From Streptomyces cahuitamycinicus (lineage in GTDB: Bacteria > Actinomycetota > Actinomycetes > Streptomycetales > Streptomycetaceae), in contig NZ_POUC01000007.1 in assembly GCF_002891435.1 (NCBI RefSeq), forward strand, positions 1 through 58,444: a stretch of DNA of 58,444 nucleotides, written 5' to 3'. Under the pieces are notes generated by a model that worked only from the letters and a program-made list of their open reading frames with translations, had not been told where the DNA came from and searched no databases. The position numbers and the translations under genes are program-made. Below, piece by piece: positions 21,033 through 28,364 of the stretch. Each line of letters opens with the position of its first letter. The stretch's first letter is position 1.

Positions 21033-21908
21033 CTATGCGTCACCCTTTCCGATCAGGTCTGCGGGGAACGCCCCGGCCACGAGCGCCGCGTGCGCGAACA
21101 CCCCGCCCAGCTCGGTCAGCCGGGCCACGCCCTCCGGGCCGAGGTGCTCGTAGGGGGCCCGGTCCAGCCGGTCGGTCTCGTGCTCGATGTCCCGCCGCAG
21201 TGCGACGCCCTGGTCGGTGAGGTCGCCGGACGCCGTCAGCAGCCCCCGCCCGTGCAGCCGTCCCGCCGCCGCGTCCCACTCCTCCCGGCTCCAGCCACGG
21301 GTGGCGCACACCCACTTCGGGGTCATGCCCTTGCCCGTCGCGGTGTGGGTCACCATCGCCTCCAGCCCGTCAAGACCCGCGGACATCAGAGCGGCCAGGT
21401 GCCCGTCGCCCCGGTGCTCGCGCAGCAGGGTCGCCGCGTGCCAGTAGGCGAGGTGCGGCTCCTCGGGGACGGGCAGATCGGCGTGGGCGGCGTACAGCGG
21501 ACGCGCATCGCGCGAGCAGGCCTCGGCGGCGCGCAGCGCGAGCCGCGCGGCCTCCGCCATCTCCGCCGATGCCAGGGCTTCCTCGCCGAGCAGGCGGCGC
21601 AGCGTCGCGTCGACCGCACGCACCCGTGCCGCCAGGACCTGCCCGGGTGCGGCGCTCTTCCACACCGCCGGCACGTGCCGGGCCACGAGTTCGTACTTGT
21701 AGTTGTAGAAGGCCGCCGTGACGGCCCCGGCCCCGACCGGTCCGAGGGCGGCGGCCCGCACGGCGAAGTTCACGGCACGCGGGTCGGTGATCCCGACAGC
21801 GCTCAGCTCCCGCCCGAGGTCGGGTGAGAAGTAGTGGGTCGCGTGCAGGGAGTTGAGCATGTTGTGGCAGCGCCGGCCGGCGCGCGGCTCCAGGGCGGCA
21901 GTCGTCAT
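21033..21908 (-). CDS. SCO6745-family helix-turn-helix-like protein
   Basis: A 291-aa protein that I recognise as the actinobacterial SCO6745 family. It is largely helical and Ala/Leu-rich. The N-terminal part includes HATHYFSPD and AFYNYKYELVARHVP. The C-terminal 90 residues (GWSREEWDAAAGRLHGRGLL onward) look like a winged helix with a DR..Y segment. No catalytic motif is apparent; the biochemical role is unknown. It starts at ATG 21908, just 11 bp from a perfect TetR-like palindrome, and is divergent from a GlxA-type AraC regulator. Confidence 0.8.
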   Translation of the reverse strand: MTTAALEPRAGRRCHNMLNSLHATHYFSPDLGRELSAVGITDPRAVNFAVRAAALGPVGAGAVTAAFYNYKYELVARHVPAVWKSAAPGQVLAARVRAVDATLRRLLGEEALASAEMAEAARLALRAAEACSRDARPLYAAHADLPVPEEPHLAYWHAATLLREHRGDGHLAALMSAGLDGLEAMVTHTATGKGMTPKWVCATRGWSREEWDAAAGRLHGRGLLTASGDLTDQGVALRRDIEHETDRLDRAPYEHLGPEGVARLTELGGVFAHAALVAGAFPADLIGKGDA

Positions 21909-21919
21909 GCCCGGCAGGT

Positions 21920-21935
21920 TACCAACCGCTTGGTA
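21920..21935. promoter_or_regulatory. Operator-like palindrome TACCAA-CCGC-TTGGTA
   Basis: A perfect inverted repeat with 6-bp arms and a 4-bp centre, 11 bp upstream of the SCO6745-family start. TACCAA/TTGGTA arms are characteristic of TetR-family operators. At this position it would cover the transcription start or the -10 region of the minus-strand gene. Confidence 0.6.
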
Positions 21936-22022
21936 TGTACTCCACGGCCCGGCGTCCGATGGCAGGAAAGGTGGGGTACTCGTCCTTGCCGCCATACTCC
22001 GCTCCCGCGAAGAATCGGCGGC

Positions 22023-22982
22023 ATGGCCCAGCGCATGGTTCTCGCCGTCCTCTTCGACGGCCTGCAGAGTCTCGACGTCACCGGACCCGTGGAGGTCTTC
22101 GCGGGCGCGGACCTGCTCTCCCCGGGCGCATACCGGATCCGCACGGCGTCCGTGGACGGCGCGCCCGTGCGGACCACCAGCGGCCTGACCCTCGTACCCG
22201 ACGGGCCCCTGACCACCGCGCCGGACCCCGACATCCTCCTCGTGCCCGGCGGGTCGGGCAGCCTGCGGCCCGACCCGCGTCTGGTGGCCTGGGTGCGCGA
22301 GCGGGGCCCGCGTGCCGGCCGCCTGGTCTCCATCTGCACCGGTGCGGCCGTGCTGGCCGCGGCGGGCCTCCTGGACGGCCGCCGCGCCACGACCCACTGG
22401 GCGTACTGCGACCGGCTCGCCCGCGAGCACCCGGCCGTCGAGATCGACCCCGACCCCGTCTTCGTGCGCGACGGGCACATCGCCACCTCGGCCGGTGTCA
22501 CCGCCGGCATCGACCTCGCGCTCGCCCTGGTCGAGGAGGACCTGGGCCGGGACGCCGCCCTCACCATCGCCCGCCACCTGGTGGTGTTCCTGCGCAGGCC
22601 CGGCAACCAGGCCCAGTTCAGCGCCCAGCTCGCGGCCCAGACCGCACAGCGCGAGCCCCTCCGGGACGTCCAGCGGTGGATCACCGACCACCCGGAAGCG
22701 GACCTCTGCGTCGACACCCTCGCCGCCCGCGCCCGACTCTCGCCCCGCCACTTCGCCCGCGCCTTCCGCGCCGAGACCGGCATGACACCGGGCCGCTACG
22801 TGGACCGCGTCCGCCTCGAACACGCCAGGCGCCTGCTGGAGGACACCGCCGGCGGCGTCGAGGAGATCGCCCGCGCCAGCGGCTACGGCACGCCCGAGGC
22901 CATGCGCCGCGCCTTCGTCAGGGTCCTGGGGACGCCCCCGGCCGAGTACCGCCGCCGCTTCCGCCCCGCCACCACTTCCTGA
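22023..22982 (+). CDS. GlxA-family AraC regulator (DJ-1/PfpI domain plus AraC HTH)
   Basis: A 319-aa regulator. Residues 1-190 are a DJ-1/PfpI domain with the nucleophile-elbow cysteine in SICTGAAVLAAAGLLDG (near 106). Residues about 215-315 hold two AraC helix-turn-helix units, seen in LCVDTLAARARLSPRHFARA and GVEEIARASGYGTPEAMRR. The DJ-1 part is thought to sense small molecules. A free-standing DJ-1/PfpI protein follows after 33 bp, probably in the same transcript. It is divergent from the SCO6745-family gene. The start ATG precedes the first beta-strand of the domain. Confidence 0.9.
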   Translation: MAQRMVLAVLFDGLQSLDVTGPVEVFAGADLLSPGAYRIRTASVDGAPVRTTSGLTLVPDGPLTTAPDPDILLVPGGSGSLRPDPRLVAWVRERGPRAGRLVSICTGAAVLAAAGLLDGRRATTHWAYCDRLAREHPAVEIDPDPVFVRDGHIATSAGVTAGIDLALALVEEDLGRDAALTIARHLVVFLRRPGNQAQFSAQLAAQTAQREPLRDVQRWITDHPEADLCVDTLAARARLSPRHFARAFRAETGMTPGRYVDRVRLEHARRLLEDTAGGVEEIARASGYGTPEAMRRAFVRVLGTPPAEYRRRFRPATTS

Positions 22983-23015
22983 ATCCCGTCCACATCAGCC
23001 GACCGGAAGGACCCC

Positions 23016-23651
23016 ATGCAGATCGCCATCGCCCTCTACGACCGCTTCACCGCCCTCGACGCCGTCGGACCCTATGAGACCCTCGGCCAGGTCCCGGGCG
23101 CGGAGACCGTCTTCGTCGCCGAGCAGGCCGGCCCCGTGCGGAACGACTCGGGGAACCTCGCGCTCATCGCCGACCGGTCCCTGGCCGACGTACCGCGCCC
23201 CGACGTCATCGTGGTCCCCGGCGGCCCCGGCCCGCTCCCGCTGGCGGCGGACGGGCCCCTGCTCACCTGGCTGCGCAGGGCCGACGCCACCAGCACCTGG
23301 ACGACGTCCGTGTGCACCGGCTCCCTGCTGCTGGCCGCCGCCGGACTGCTCGAGGGCCGCCGGGCGACGTCCCACTGGCTGGCCCTGGAGGAGCTGAAGC
23401 GCCACGGCGCCGAGCCGACGGGGGAGCGGGTCGTCACCGACGGCAAGTACGTCACCGCGGCCGGCGTCTCCGCCGGCATCGACATGGGGTTGACGCTCCT
23501 CGGCCGGATCGCCGGCGACGACCACGCCCGGATCGTCCAGCTCGCCACCGAGTACGACCCGCAGCCGCCCTACGACGCCGGATCGCCCGAGAAGGCCCCC
23601 GCGCACCTCGTCGAACTGCTCAGGTCGCACGCCGGCCTCAGCCTGACCTAG
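23016..23651 (+). CDS. DJ-1/PfpI family protein
   Basis: A 211-aa stand-alone DJ-1/PfpI domain. The elbow cysteine lies in TSVCTGSLLLAAAGLLEGR (near 102), and IVVPGGPGPL forms the conserved glycine turn. It is clearly related to the sensor domain of the preceding regulator, including LEGRRATSHW against LDGRRATTHW, so the pair probably arose by duplication. Family members include isonitrile hydratases, glyoxalase-like enzymes and proteases; no choice is possible here. It has a good ribosome site (GGAAGG). Its end overlaps the convergent enoyl-CoA hydratase by 14 bp. Confidence 0.87.
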   Translation: MQIAIALYDRFTALDAVGPYETLGQVPGAETVFVAEQAGPVRNDSGNLALIADRSLADVPRPDVIVVPGGPGPLPLAADGPLLTWLRRADATSTWTTSVCTGSLLLAAAGLLEGRRATSHWLALEELKRHGAEPTGERVVTDGKYVTAAGVSAGIDMGLTLLGRIAGDDHARIVQLATEYDPQPPYDAGSPEKAPAHLVELLRSHAGLSLT

Positions 23652-24393
23652 GCACACTCCAGCCGAACCGCGGCTGCCGGCGCTCCAGGAACGCGGCGAC
23701 CCCCTCGGCGGTGTCGCCGCTCGCGCGCGCCTGCCCGGCCCAGTGCGCGTCCCGGTCCGTACGCCCGTCCGCGAACTCCTTGGCCGCCGCCTGGGTCAGC
23801 TGTGAACGCGCAACCAGGACCCGGGTGAACTCGGCGACCCGCTTGCCGAGTTCCCCCTCGGGAAGCACCTCGTCGACCAGCCCGGTGCGCAACGCCCGCT
23901 CAGTCTCGATCAACTCGCCGGAGAACAGCAGGTACTTGGCGGTGGCCGACCCCACCAGGGACACCAGCCGCCGGGTCGAGGAGGCCGGGTAGACGATGCC
24001 GAGCTTCGCGGGCGTCACCCCGAACAACGCCCCCTCCTCGGCGAACCGCAGATCGCAGGCCGCCGCCAGCTGCGACCCGCCGCCCACGCAGTGACCCCGG
24101 ATCGCGGCGAGTGTCGGCTTCGGGAACGCGGCCAGCGCCTCCTCAGCCCGCACGGCCAGTCCCTGCGCCTCCTCGGGCGAGCCACGCAGCGTCGAGATGT
24201 CGGCCCCGGCGCAGAACGTGCCGCCCTCACCGGTCAGCACCAGCGCCCGTACGGCCGGATCACCGGCGAGCTCCTCCAGCAGGACGGGAAGAGAGCGCCA
24301 CATCGAGGCCGTCATGGCGTTGCGCTTCTCGGGATGGCGTATGACGACCGTCGCGACCGACTCGGTCACGCGGTGCTCCAGCTGCGGCTCCAT
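23638..24393 (-). CDS. Enoyl-CoA hydratase/isomerase family protein
   Basis: A 251-aa crotonase-fold protein. The oxyanion-hole motifs are FCAGADIS near 60-68 and HCVGGGSQLAAACD near 97-110. The first catalytic Glu of true hydratases is Gln or Ser in this segment (GGSQLAAACD), so it may be an isomerase, a decarboxylase or another acyl-CoA enzyme. The frame is open another 35 codons, but that part looks non-coding, so ATG 24393 (MEPQLEHRV) is used. It is convergent with the DJ-1 gene and divergent from the RsbW-like gene. Confidence 0.85.
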   Translation of the reverse strand: MEPQLEHRVTESVATVVIRHPEKRNAMTASMWRSLPVLLEELAGDPAVRALVLTGEGGTFCAGADISTLRGSPEEAQGLAVRAEEALAAFPKPTLAAIRGHCVGGGSQLAAACDLRFAEEGALFGVTPAKLGIVYPASSTRRLVSLVGSATAKYLLFSGELIETERALRTGLVDEVLPEGELGKRVAEFTRVLVARSQLTQAAAKEFADGRTDRDAHWAGQARASGDTAEGVAAFLERRQPRFGWSVPRSG

Positions 24394-24478
24394 GCGCCGG
24401 ATGCTATCCGGATGCCAAACCCGTACAACCCGAATAGTTCGCCGAGACGGCACAACAGGGACAGGACCAGTCCCACAA

Positions 24479-24505
24479 CTGACCGTGTCATACGCCAACG
24501 GTCAG
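24479..24505. promoter_or_regulatory. Inverted repeat CTGACCGT-N11-ACGGTCAG
   Basis: Perfect 8-bp arms at 24479-24486 and 24498-24505 in the 219-bp region between the divergent enoyl-CoA hydratase and RsbW-like genes. The 19-bp arm spacing is close to two helical turns, which suits a dimeric regulator better than a terminator. Apart from this I see no assignable element in the region. Confidence 0.45.
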
Positions 24506-24612
24506 AAGCGCTCGATATCTGCTGACTTGTGTTCAGTGTCGGGGTACGAGGCGCATCGTTACCAACACTTCGGGGTGTGGCGACAATCGAGCGCGAGGGT
24601 GGCGACCGGACG

Positions 24613-25119
24613 ATGGACGACGACGGGCGTGGGTTCGGCCCGCGCCCAGAGGGTGGCGCGGCGCCCCTCGGCCCCGCGCCCGCGGATCCGTTGCCGTACG
24701 AGGGGGTCTGGAGGTTCACCGCACCGGCGGTCGAGGCCTCGGTCCCCCAGGCACGGCACGCCGTACGGGACCTGCTGCTTCGTCAGGGCGTACCGGTCTC
24801 GGACGACCTGGCCCAGGGACTGCTGCTGATCGTCTCGGAGCTGGTGACGAACGCCGTGAAGCACGCGGCGGTGCTGTCGCCGACCATCGCCGTCGAGCTG
24901 GCCGTCGGCGCCGAGTGGCTCCGGGTGTCCGTGGAGGACAACCACCCGTACCGGCCCACCGCCCTGGAGACCGACCACGGCCGGACCGGGGGGCGCGGAC
25001 TGCTCCTCGTGCGCGAGGTCGCCCGGGAGGCGGGCGGCGTGTGCGAAGTCGAGTACACCGCGAGCGGCGGCAAGGTGATCTGGGCCGCCCTGCCGCTCAA
25101 ACCCGCGCGCTTCGCCTGA
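24613..25119 (+). CDS. RsbW-like ATP-binding protein (anti-sigma-type HATPase_c)
   Basis: A 168-aa protein with a single GHKL/HATPase_c domain. The N box is LIVSELVTNAVKHA (about 77-90), the G1-like motif VSVEDNHP follows, and GGRGLLLVREVAREAG forms the G2 region. Streptomyces carry many such proteins; some are serine kinases of anti-sigma antagonists. No partner sigma or antagonist gene is adjacent. The frame is open to GTG 24529, and GTG 24577 is a possible start; I use ATG 24613 because the domain needs no more. The N-terminal 35 residues are Pro/Gly-rich and probably disordered. Confidence 0.82.
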   Translation: MDDDGRGFGPRPEGGAAPLGPAPADPLPYEGVWRFTAPAVEASVPQARHAVRDLLLRQGVPVSDDLAQGLLLIVSELVTNAVKHAAVLSPTIAVELAVGAEWLRVSVEDNHPYRPTALETDHGRTGGRGLLLVREVAREAGGVCEVEYTASGGKVIWAALPLKPARFA

Positions 25120-25146
25120 GGGGTCCTTTCACTATGCCCGTCCGGG

Positions 25147-25740
25147 TCACCAGCCGGCCGACGGGCCCGTCAGCTCCCTGATCGCCGGCCGGGCCGCGTC
25201 CAGGACGGTCATGAACCAGGACGAGAAGGTGTCCTTGGCGTGCCGCTCCGCCAGCTCCGGCGGGGTCACGAACACCGTCGACGCCACCTCCTCCGCGTCC
25301 GGCCGCACCACGGCCTGCACCATGCCGACGAAGAGGTGGTTGTACTCCTGCTCCACCAGACCGGACTCCGGGTCCGGGTGGTTGTAGCGGACCGTGCCCG
25401 CCTCGGCCAGCAGGGACGGGGAGGCACCGAGCTCCTCGAACGTGCGCCGCGCAGCCGCCGCGAAGGGCGCCTCGCCGGGGTAGGGGTGGCCGCAGCAGGT
25501 GTTGGACCACACACCGGGGGAGTGGTACTTGCCCAGCGCGCGCTGCTGGAGCAGCAGCCGGCCGTACTCGTCGAAGAGGAACACCGAGAACGCGCGGTGC
25601 AGCTGTCCGGGCGGCTGGTGGGCGGCGAGCTTCTCAGCGGTGCCGATCGTCACGCCGTCCTCGTCGACCAGTTCCAGCAAAATCGCGTCCGCGGTGCCGT
25701 TCGACGGGCTGTGCGTCGCGGTGGCAGGTGTGATCGGCAT
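25147..25740 (-). CDS. idi: Isopentenyl-diphosphate delta-isomerase, type I
   Basis: A 197-aa Nudix-fold enzyme interconverting IPP and DMAPP in isoprenoid synthesis. The catalytic Cys lies in SNTCCGHPYPGE and the catalytic Glu in LVEQEYNHLFVG; the metal-binding histidine follows EKLAAHQPPGQLHRAFSVFLF. Length is typical. I chose ATG 25740 because AAGG lies 6 nt upstream; the ATG two codons before would leave no spacing. It lies about 10 kb before the hopanoid operon, whose squalene needs both isomers, so a supply role is likely though it is a separate unit. Confidence 0.95.
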   Translation of the reverse strand: MPITPATATHSPSNGTADAILLELVDEDGVTIGTAEKLAAHQPPGQLHRAFSVFLFDEYGRLLLQQRALGKYHSPGVWSNTCCGHPYPGEAPFAAAARRTFEELGASPSLLAEAGTVRYNHPDPESGLVEQEYNHLFVGMVQAVVRPDAEEVASTVFVTPPELAERHAKDTFSSWFMTVLDAARPAIRELTGPSAGW

Positions 25741-25930
25741 ACCCATCCTTCACATCGGTCTTCGCGCCCCAAGTCTGCCGTACGAATCCGGCACTCCCGG
25801 CACTTCGCGGCACGCCCGCATGTCCCGCGCGGCGGCGCGGACCGCGGCCGGCACCGGTCCGACGCCGGGAAAGGGACCCGGTAGGTGATCGTGCCCGGCC
25901 GGGCAGGCGGAAAATCGTCCATGGCGGAGC

Positions 25931-26020
25931 TGTGGGGCTCAGGACGCGCGCACGGCGGAGGGTTGCGTTCCCCGGCGCACTCGCAGCGGAGTGCGCCCCA
26001 TTTGCCTCAAGAGCCCCACA
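25931..26020. other. Structured non-coding element with nested inverted repeats
   Basis: The 290 bp between idi and the CDF gene hold no convincing ORF but show layered pairing. The outer arms TGTGGGGCTC (25931-25940) and GAGCCCCACA (26011-26020) are perfect. Inside is a 9-bp hairpin GGCGCACTC/GAGTGCGCC (25974-25997), and a weaker bulged pairing GGACGC/GCGTTCC (25942-25947 with 25964-25970). Together these could form a three-way junction. It lies just after the CDF stop on the minus strand, so it may be its 3' UTR or terminator, or a separate small RNA. Confidence 0.45.
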
Positions 26021-26030
26021 AACAACCGCG

Positions 26031-26966
26031 TCAGTGACAGAGCCGCGCCTCGTGTTCGGCGTGCCCGCTCGGTTCCAGCTGGAAGGTGCAGTGCTCCACG
26101 TCGAAGTGGTCACCGAGGCACCCCTGGAGCTCGTGGAGCATCTTCTCGTGGCCTATCGCGTTCAGCGTCTCCGGGCTGACGACCACGTGCGCCGACAGCA
26201 CCGGCATGCCCGAGGTGATCGTCCAGGCGTGCAGGTCGTGGACGTCCTCCACGCCGTCCGTGGCGAGTATGTGCGAGCGCACCTCCGCCATGTCGACCCC
26301 CTTGGGGGCGGCCTCCAGCAGCACGGAGAGCGTCTCGCGCAGCAGCTTCCACGTCCGTGGCGCGATCATCAGCGCGATGACGAGCGAGGCGATCGGGTCG
26401 GCGCGCTGCCAGCCTGTGAGCATGATCACCACGGACGAGACGATCACGGTCACCGAACCGAGGGCGTCGGCCGCGACCTCCAGGAACGCGCCGCGCACGT
26501 TCAGGCTCTCCTTCTGGCCGCGCATGAGCAGTGACAGCGACACCAGGTTCGCGACCAGGCCGATCGCACCGAACAGCAGGGCCAGCCGACCCTCGGTCTC
26601 GGCGGGTGTGATGAAGCGCTGGACCGCCTCGTACACCACGTACCCGCCGGCCCCGAGCAGCAGCAGGCAGTTGGCCAGGGCGGCGAGGATCTCCGCGCGG
26701 GCGTAGCCGAAGGTGGCCTGCTCGCTGGGCGGGCGGTTCGCGAAGTGGATCGCGAGCAGCGCCATGCCGAGGCCCAGGGCGTCCGTCGCCATGTGCGCGG
26801 AGTCGGCGACGAGCGCGAGCGAGTCGGCGAGGGCGCCGCCGACGATCTGCACCACCACGATGCCGAGCGTGATCGCCAGCGCGGTTCGCAGCCTGCCGCG
26901 GTACGCCGAGGTCGCCGTACCGCCGGCCGCGCCGTGCGCGTGCCCGTGATCGTGCCCAGCCCCCAT
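26031..26966 (-). CDS. Cation diffusion facilitator (CDF) metal exporter
   Basis: A 311-aa inner-membrane protein exporting zinc, cobalt or a similar metal. The His-rich N-terminus (GHDHGHAHG) and six transmembrane segments are visible. Site A residues are in DSAHMATDALG (second helix) and EVAADALGSV (fifth helix), the HD-HD-like pattern. A cytoplasmic C-terminal domain (about 215-311) ends in a His-rich tail (GHAEHEARLCH). The first site has His and Asp in helix 2 but Ala-Asp in helix 5, which is common in ZitB/CzcD relatives with an upstream acid. It stands alone between idi and galE. Confidence 0.92.
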   Translation of the reverse strand: MGAGHDHGHAHGAAGGTATSAYRGRLRTALAITLGIVVVQIVGGALADSLALVADSAHMATDALGLGMALLAIHFANRPPSEQATFGYARAEILAALANCLLLLGAGGYVVYEAVQRFITPAETEGRLALLFGAIGLVANLVSLSLLMRGQKESLNVRGAFLEVAADALGSVTVIVSSVVIMLTGWQRADPIASLVIALMIAPRTWKLLRETLSVLLEAAPKGVDMAEVRSHILATDGVEDVHDLHAWTITSGMPVLSAHVVVSPETLNAIGHEKMLHELQGCLGDHFDVEHCTFQLEPSGHAEHEARLCH

Positions 26967-27067
26967 GAGAAGTCAGCCTCCCTGTGTCCGCCTGATCGTG
27001 CTCGGGGGCCCCAGTGAACTACGGGGAGGGGGTATGCGCAACGCGGCACTGAACACCGTTGTCATGT

Positions 27068-27102
27068 GCCCTGACCTGCGGAAACGATGTGCAGGTCAGG
27101 GC
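27068..27102 (-). terminator. 12-bp hairpin terminator after galE
   Basis: Arms GCCCTGACCTGC (27068-27079) and GCAGGTCAGGGC (27091-27102) pair perfectly around an 11-nt loop containing GGAAACG. It starts 12 bp past the galE stop on the minus strand and lies well upstream of the CDF gene's start, so it most likely ends galE. Confidence 0.75.
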
Positions 27103-27114
27103 GCCTCCGGTCAG

Positions 27115-28086
27115 TCAGGAGCCGCGGTGCAGCAGCCAGCCCCCCCAGGCCGACTCGACCATCTCGCGCACCCCGCGCCGCGCCGTCCAGCCGAGCTCGG
27201 CGGCTGCCCGGGCGGCCGAGGCCACCGCCCGGGGGGCGTCCCCGGGGCGCCGCTCCTCGACGAGCGGCGGCCGGCGGTCGCCGGTGACCTCGCCGATGAC
27301 CGTGACGAGTCCGCGGACCGAGACGCCCTCGCCGCGGCCGATGTTGACCGTCAGGTCACCCGTGCCGCCGCCGGCCGCCAGGCGCCGCGCCGCCGCCAGA
27401 TGGGCCTCGGCCAGGTCGGCGACGTGGATGTAGTCACGGACGCAGGTGCCGTCCGGGGTCGGGTAGTCGTCGCCGAAGATCCTGGGCGCCTCGTCGCGGG
27501 TCAGCCGGTCGAAGACCATCGGGACGATGTTGAAGACGCCGGTGTCCGCCAGCTCCGGCGCGGCGGCGCCCGCCACGTTGAAATAGCGCAGACATACCGT
27601 GGAGATCCCGTGCGCCTGTCCCGCCGCCCGCACCAGCCATTCCCCGGCGAGCTTGGTCTCGCCGTAGGGGTTCACCGGCGCGCAGGGCGTGTCCTCCGTG
27701 ATGAGGTCCACACCGGGGTCGCCGTACACCGCCGCCGACGACGAGAACACGAACCGCCCGATCCCCGCCCCGGCCACCGCGTCCAGCAGGGTCACCAGGC
27801 CGCCGACGTTCTCCCGGTAGTACCGCGTCGGCTGCGCGACGGACTCGGCGACCTGCTTGCGCGCCGCGAGATGCACCACACCCGTCACACGGTGCTCGGC
27901 GAAGACCCGCTTCAGCAGCTCCCCGTCCAGCGAGGAGCCCCGTACGAGCGGGACCTCGGAGGGGAGCCGCGCGGGCACCCCGGCCGACAGGTCGTCCAGC
28001 GCGAGGACGCGCTCCCCGGCCTCGGCCATGGCCCTGGCCACATGTGCTCCGATATAGCCGGCACCGCCGGTGATCAGCCACGTCAT
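27115..28086 (-). CDS. galE: UDP-glucose 4-epimerase
   Basis: A 323-aa short-chain dehydrogenase/reductase of the extended class that interconverts UDP-glucose and UDP-galactose. The NAD motif is TGGAGYIGAH (6-15). The catalytic triad is visible as Ser in FSSSAAVYGD and the YGETK motif (Tyr and Lys). Start ATG 28086 places the Rossmann strand at once. It is divergent from the phospho-glycan operon, so it may supply galactosyl units to the GT2 enzyme encoded there; the link is positional. There is no kinase or uridylyltransferase next to it, so it is not a Leloir operon. Confidence 0.93.
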   Translation of the reverse strand: MTWLITGGAGYIGAHVARAMAEAGERVLALDDLSAGVPARLPSEVPLVRGSSLDGELLKRVFAEHRVTGVVHLAARKQVAESVAQPTRYYRENVGGLVTLLDAVAGAGIGRFVFSSSAAVYGDPGVDLITEDTPCAPVNPYGETKLAGEWLVRAAGQAHGISTVCLRYFNVAGAAAPELADTGVFNIVPMVFDRLTRDEAPRIFGDDYPTPDGTCVRDYIHVADLAEAHLAAARRLAAGGGTGDLTVNIGRGEGVSVRGLVTVIGEVTGDRRPPLVEERRPGDAPRAVASAARAAAELGWTARRGVREMVESAWGGWLLHRGS

Positions 28087-28364
28087 GGTCGCCCACCCTA
28101 TGCGGCCACTGCGGCGCCCCCCCGCAGTGTCCCCGATGTCCCCATAGGGGGCGCGGTTTGTGGGGCGGGCCCCGGATCCACGATGATGATCGCGGCAAAG
28201 GCTTGTGCGAACCACGTCGATCCATCCGCCGAACGGGTGGTGAACGTGGCCGCCCTGGCATCCGATAGCCTCTGCCGACATGCCGCCCGGGAGCCACCGG
28301 AGAGGGCGCCCCCACCATGTACGTCACTGGCGCGGACGCGTCGGTACCCAGGGAGTGAATTCGG
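28087..28364. promoter_or_regulatory. Divergent promoter region of galE and the phospho-glycan operon
   Basis: These 278 bp separate two divergent transcripts and must contain both promoters. The half next to galE is a C/G run. The half next to the operon is slightly more AT-rich, with CGATAG near 28264 as a weak -10 candidate. I see no strong palindrome and no convincing ORF. The operon's start TTG has GGGAG at 28351-28355 as ribosome site. Confidence 0.35.

Noticed and set aside
25650..25922. Minus-strand frame of 90 codons overlapping the start of idi
   Set aside because: Arg/Pro-rich, no conserved pattern, poor ribosome site, and it overlaps a clear gene in another frame.
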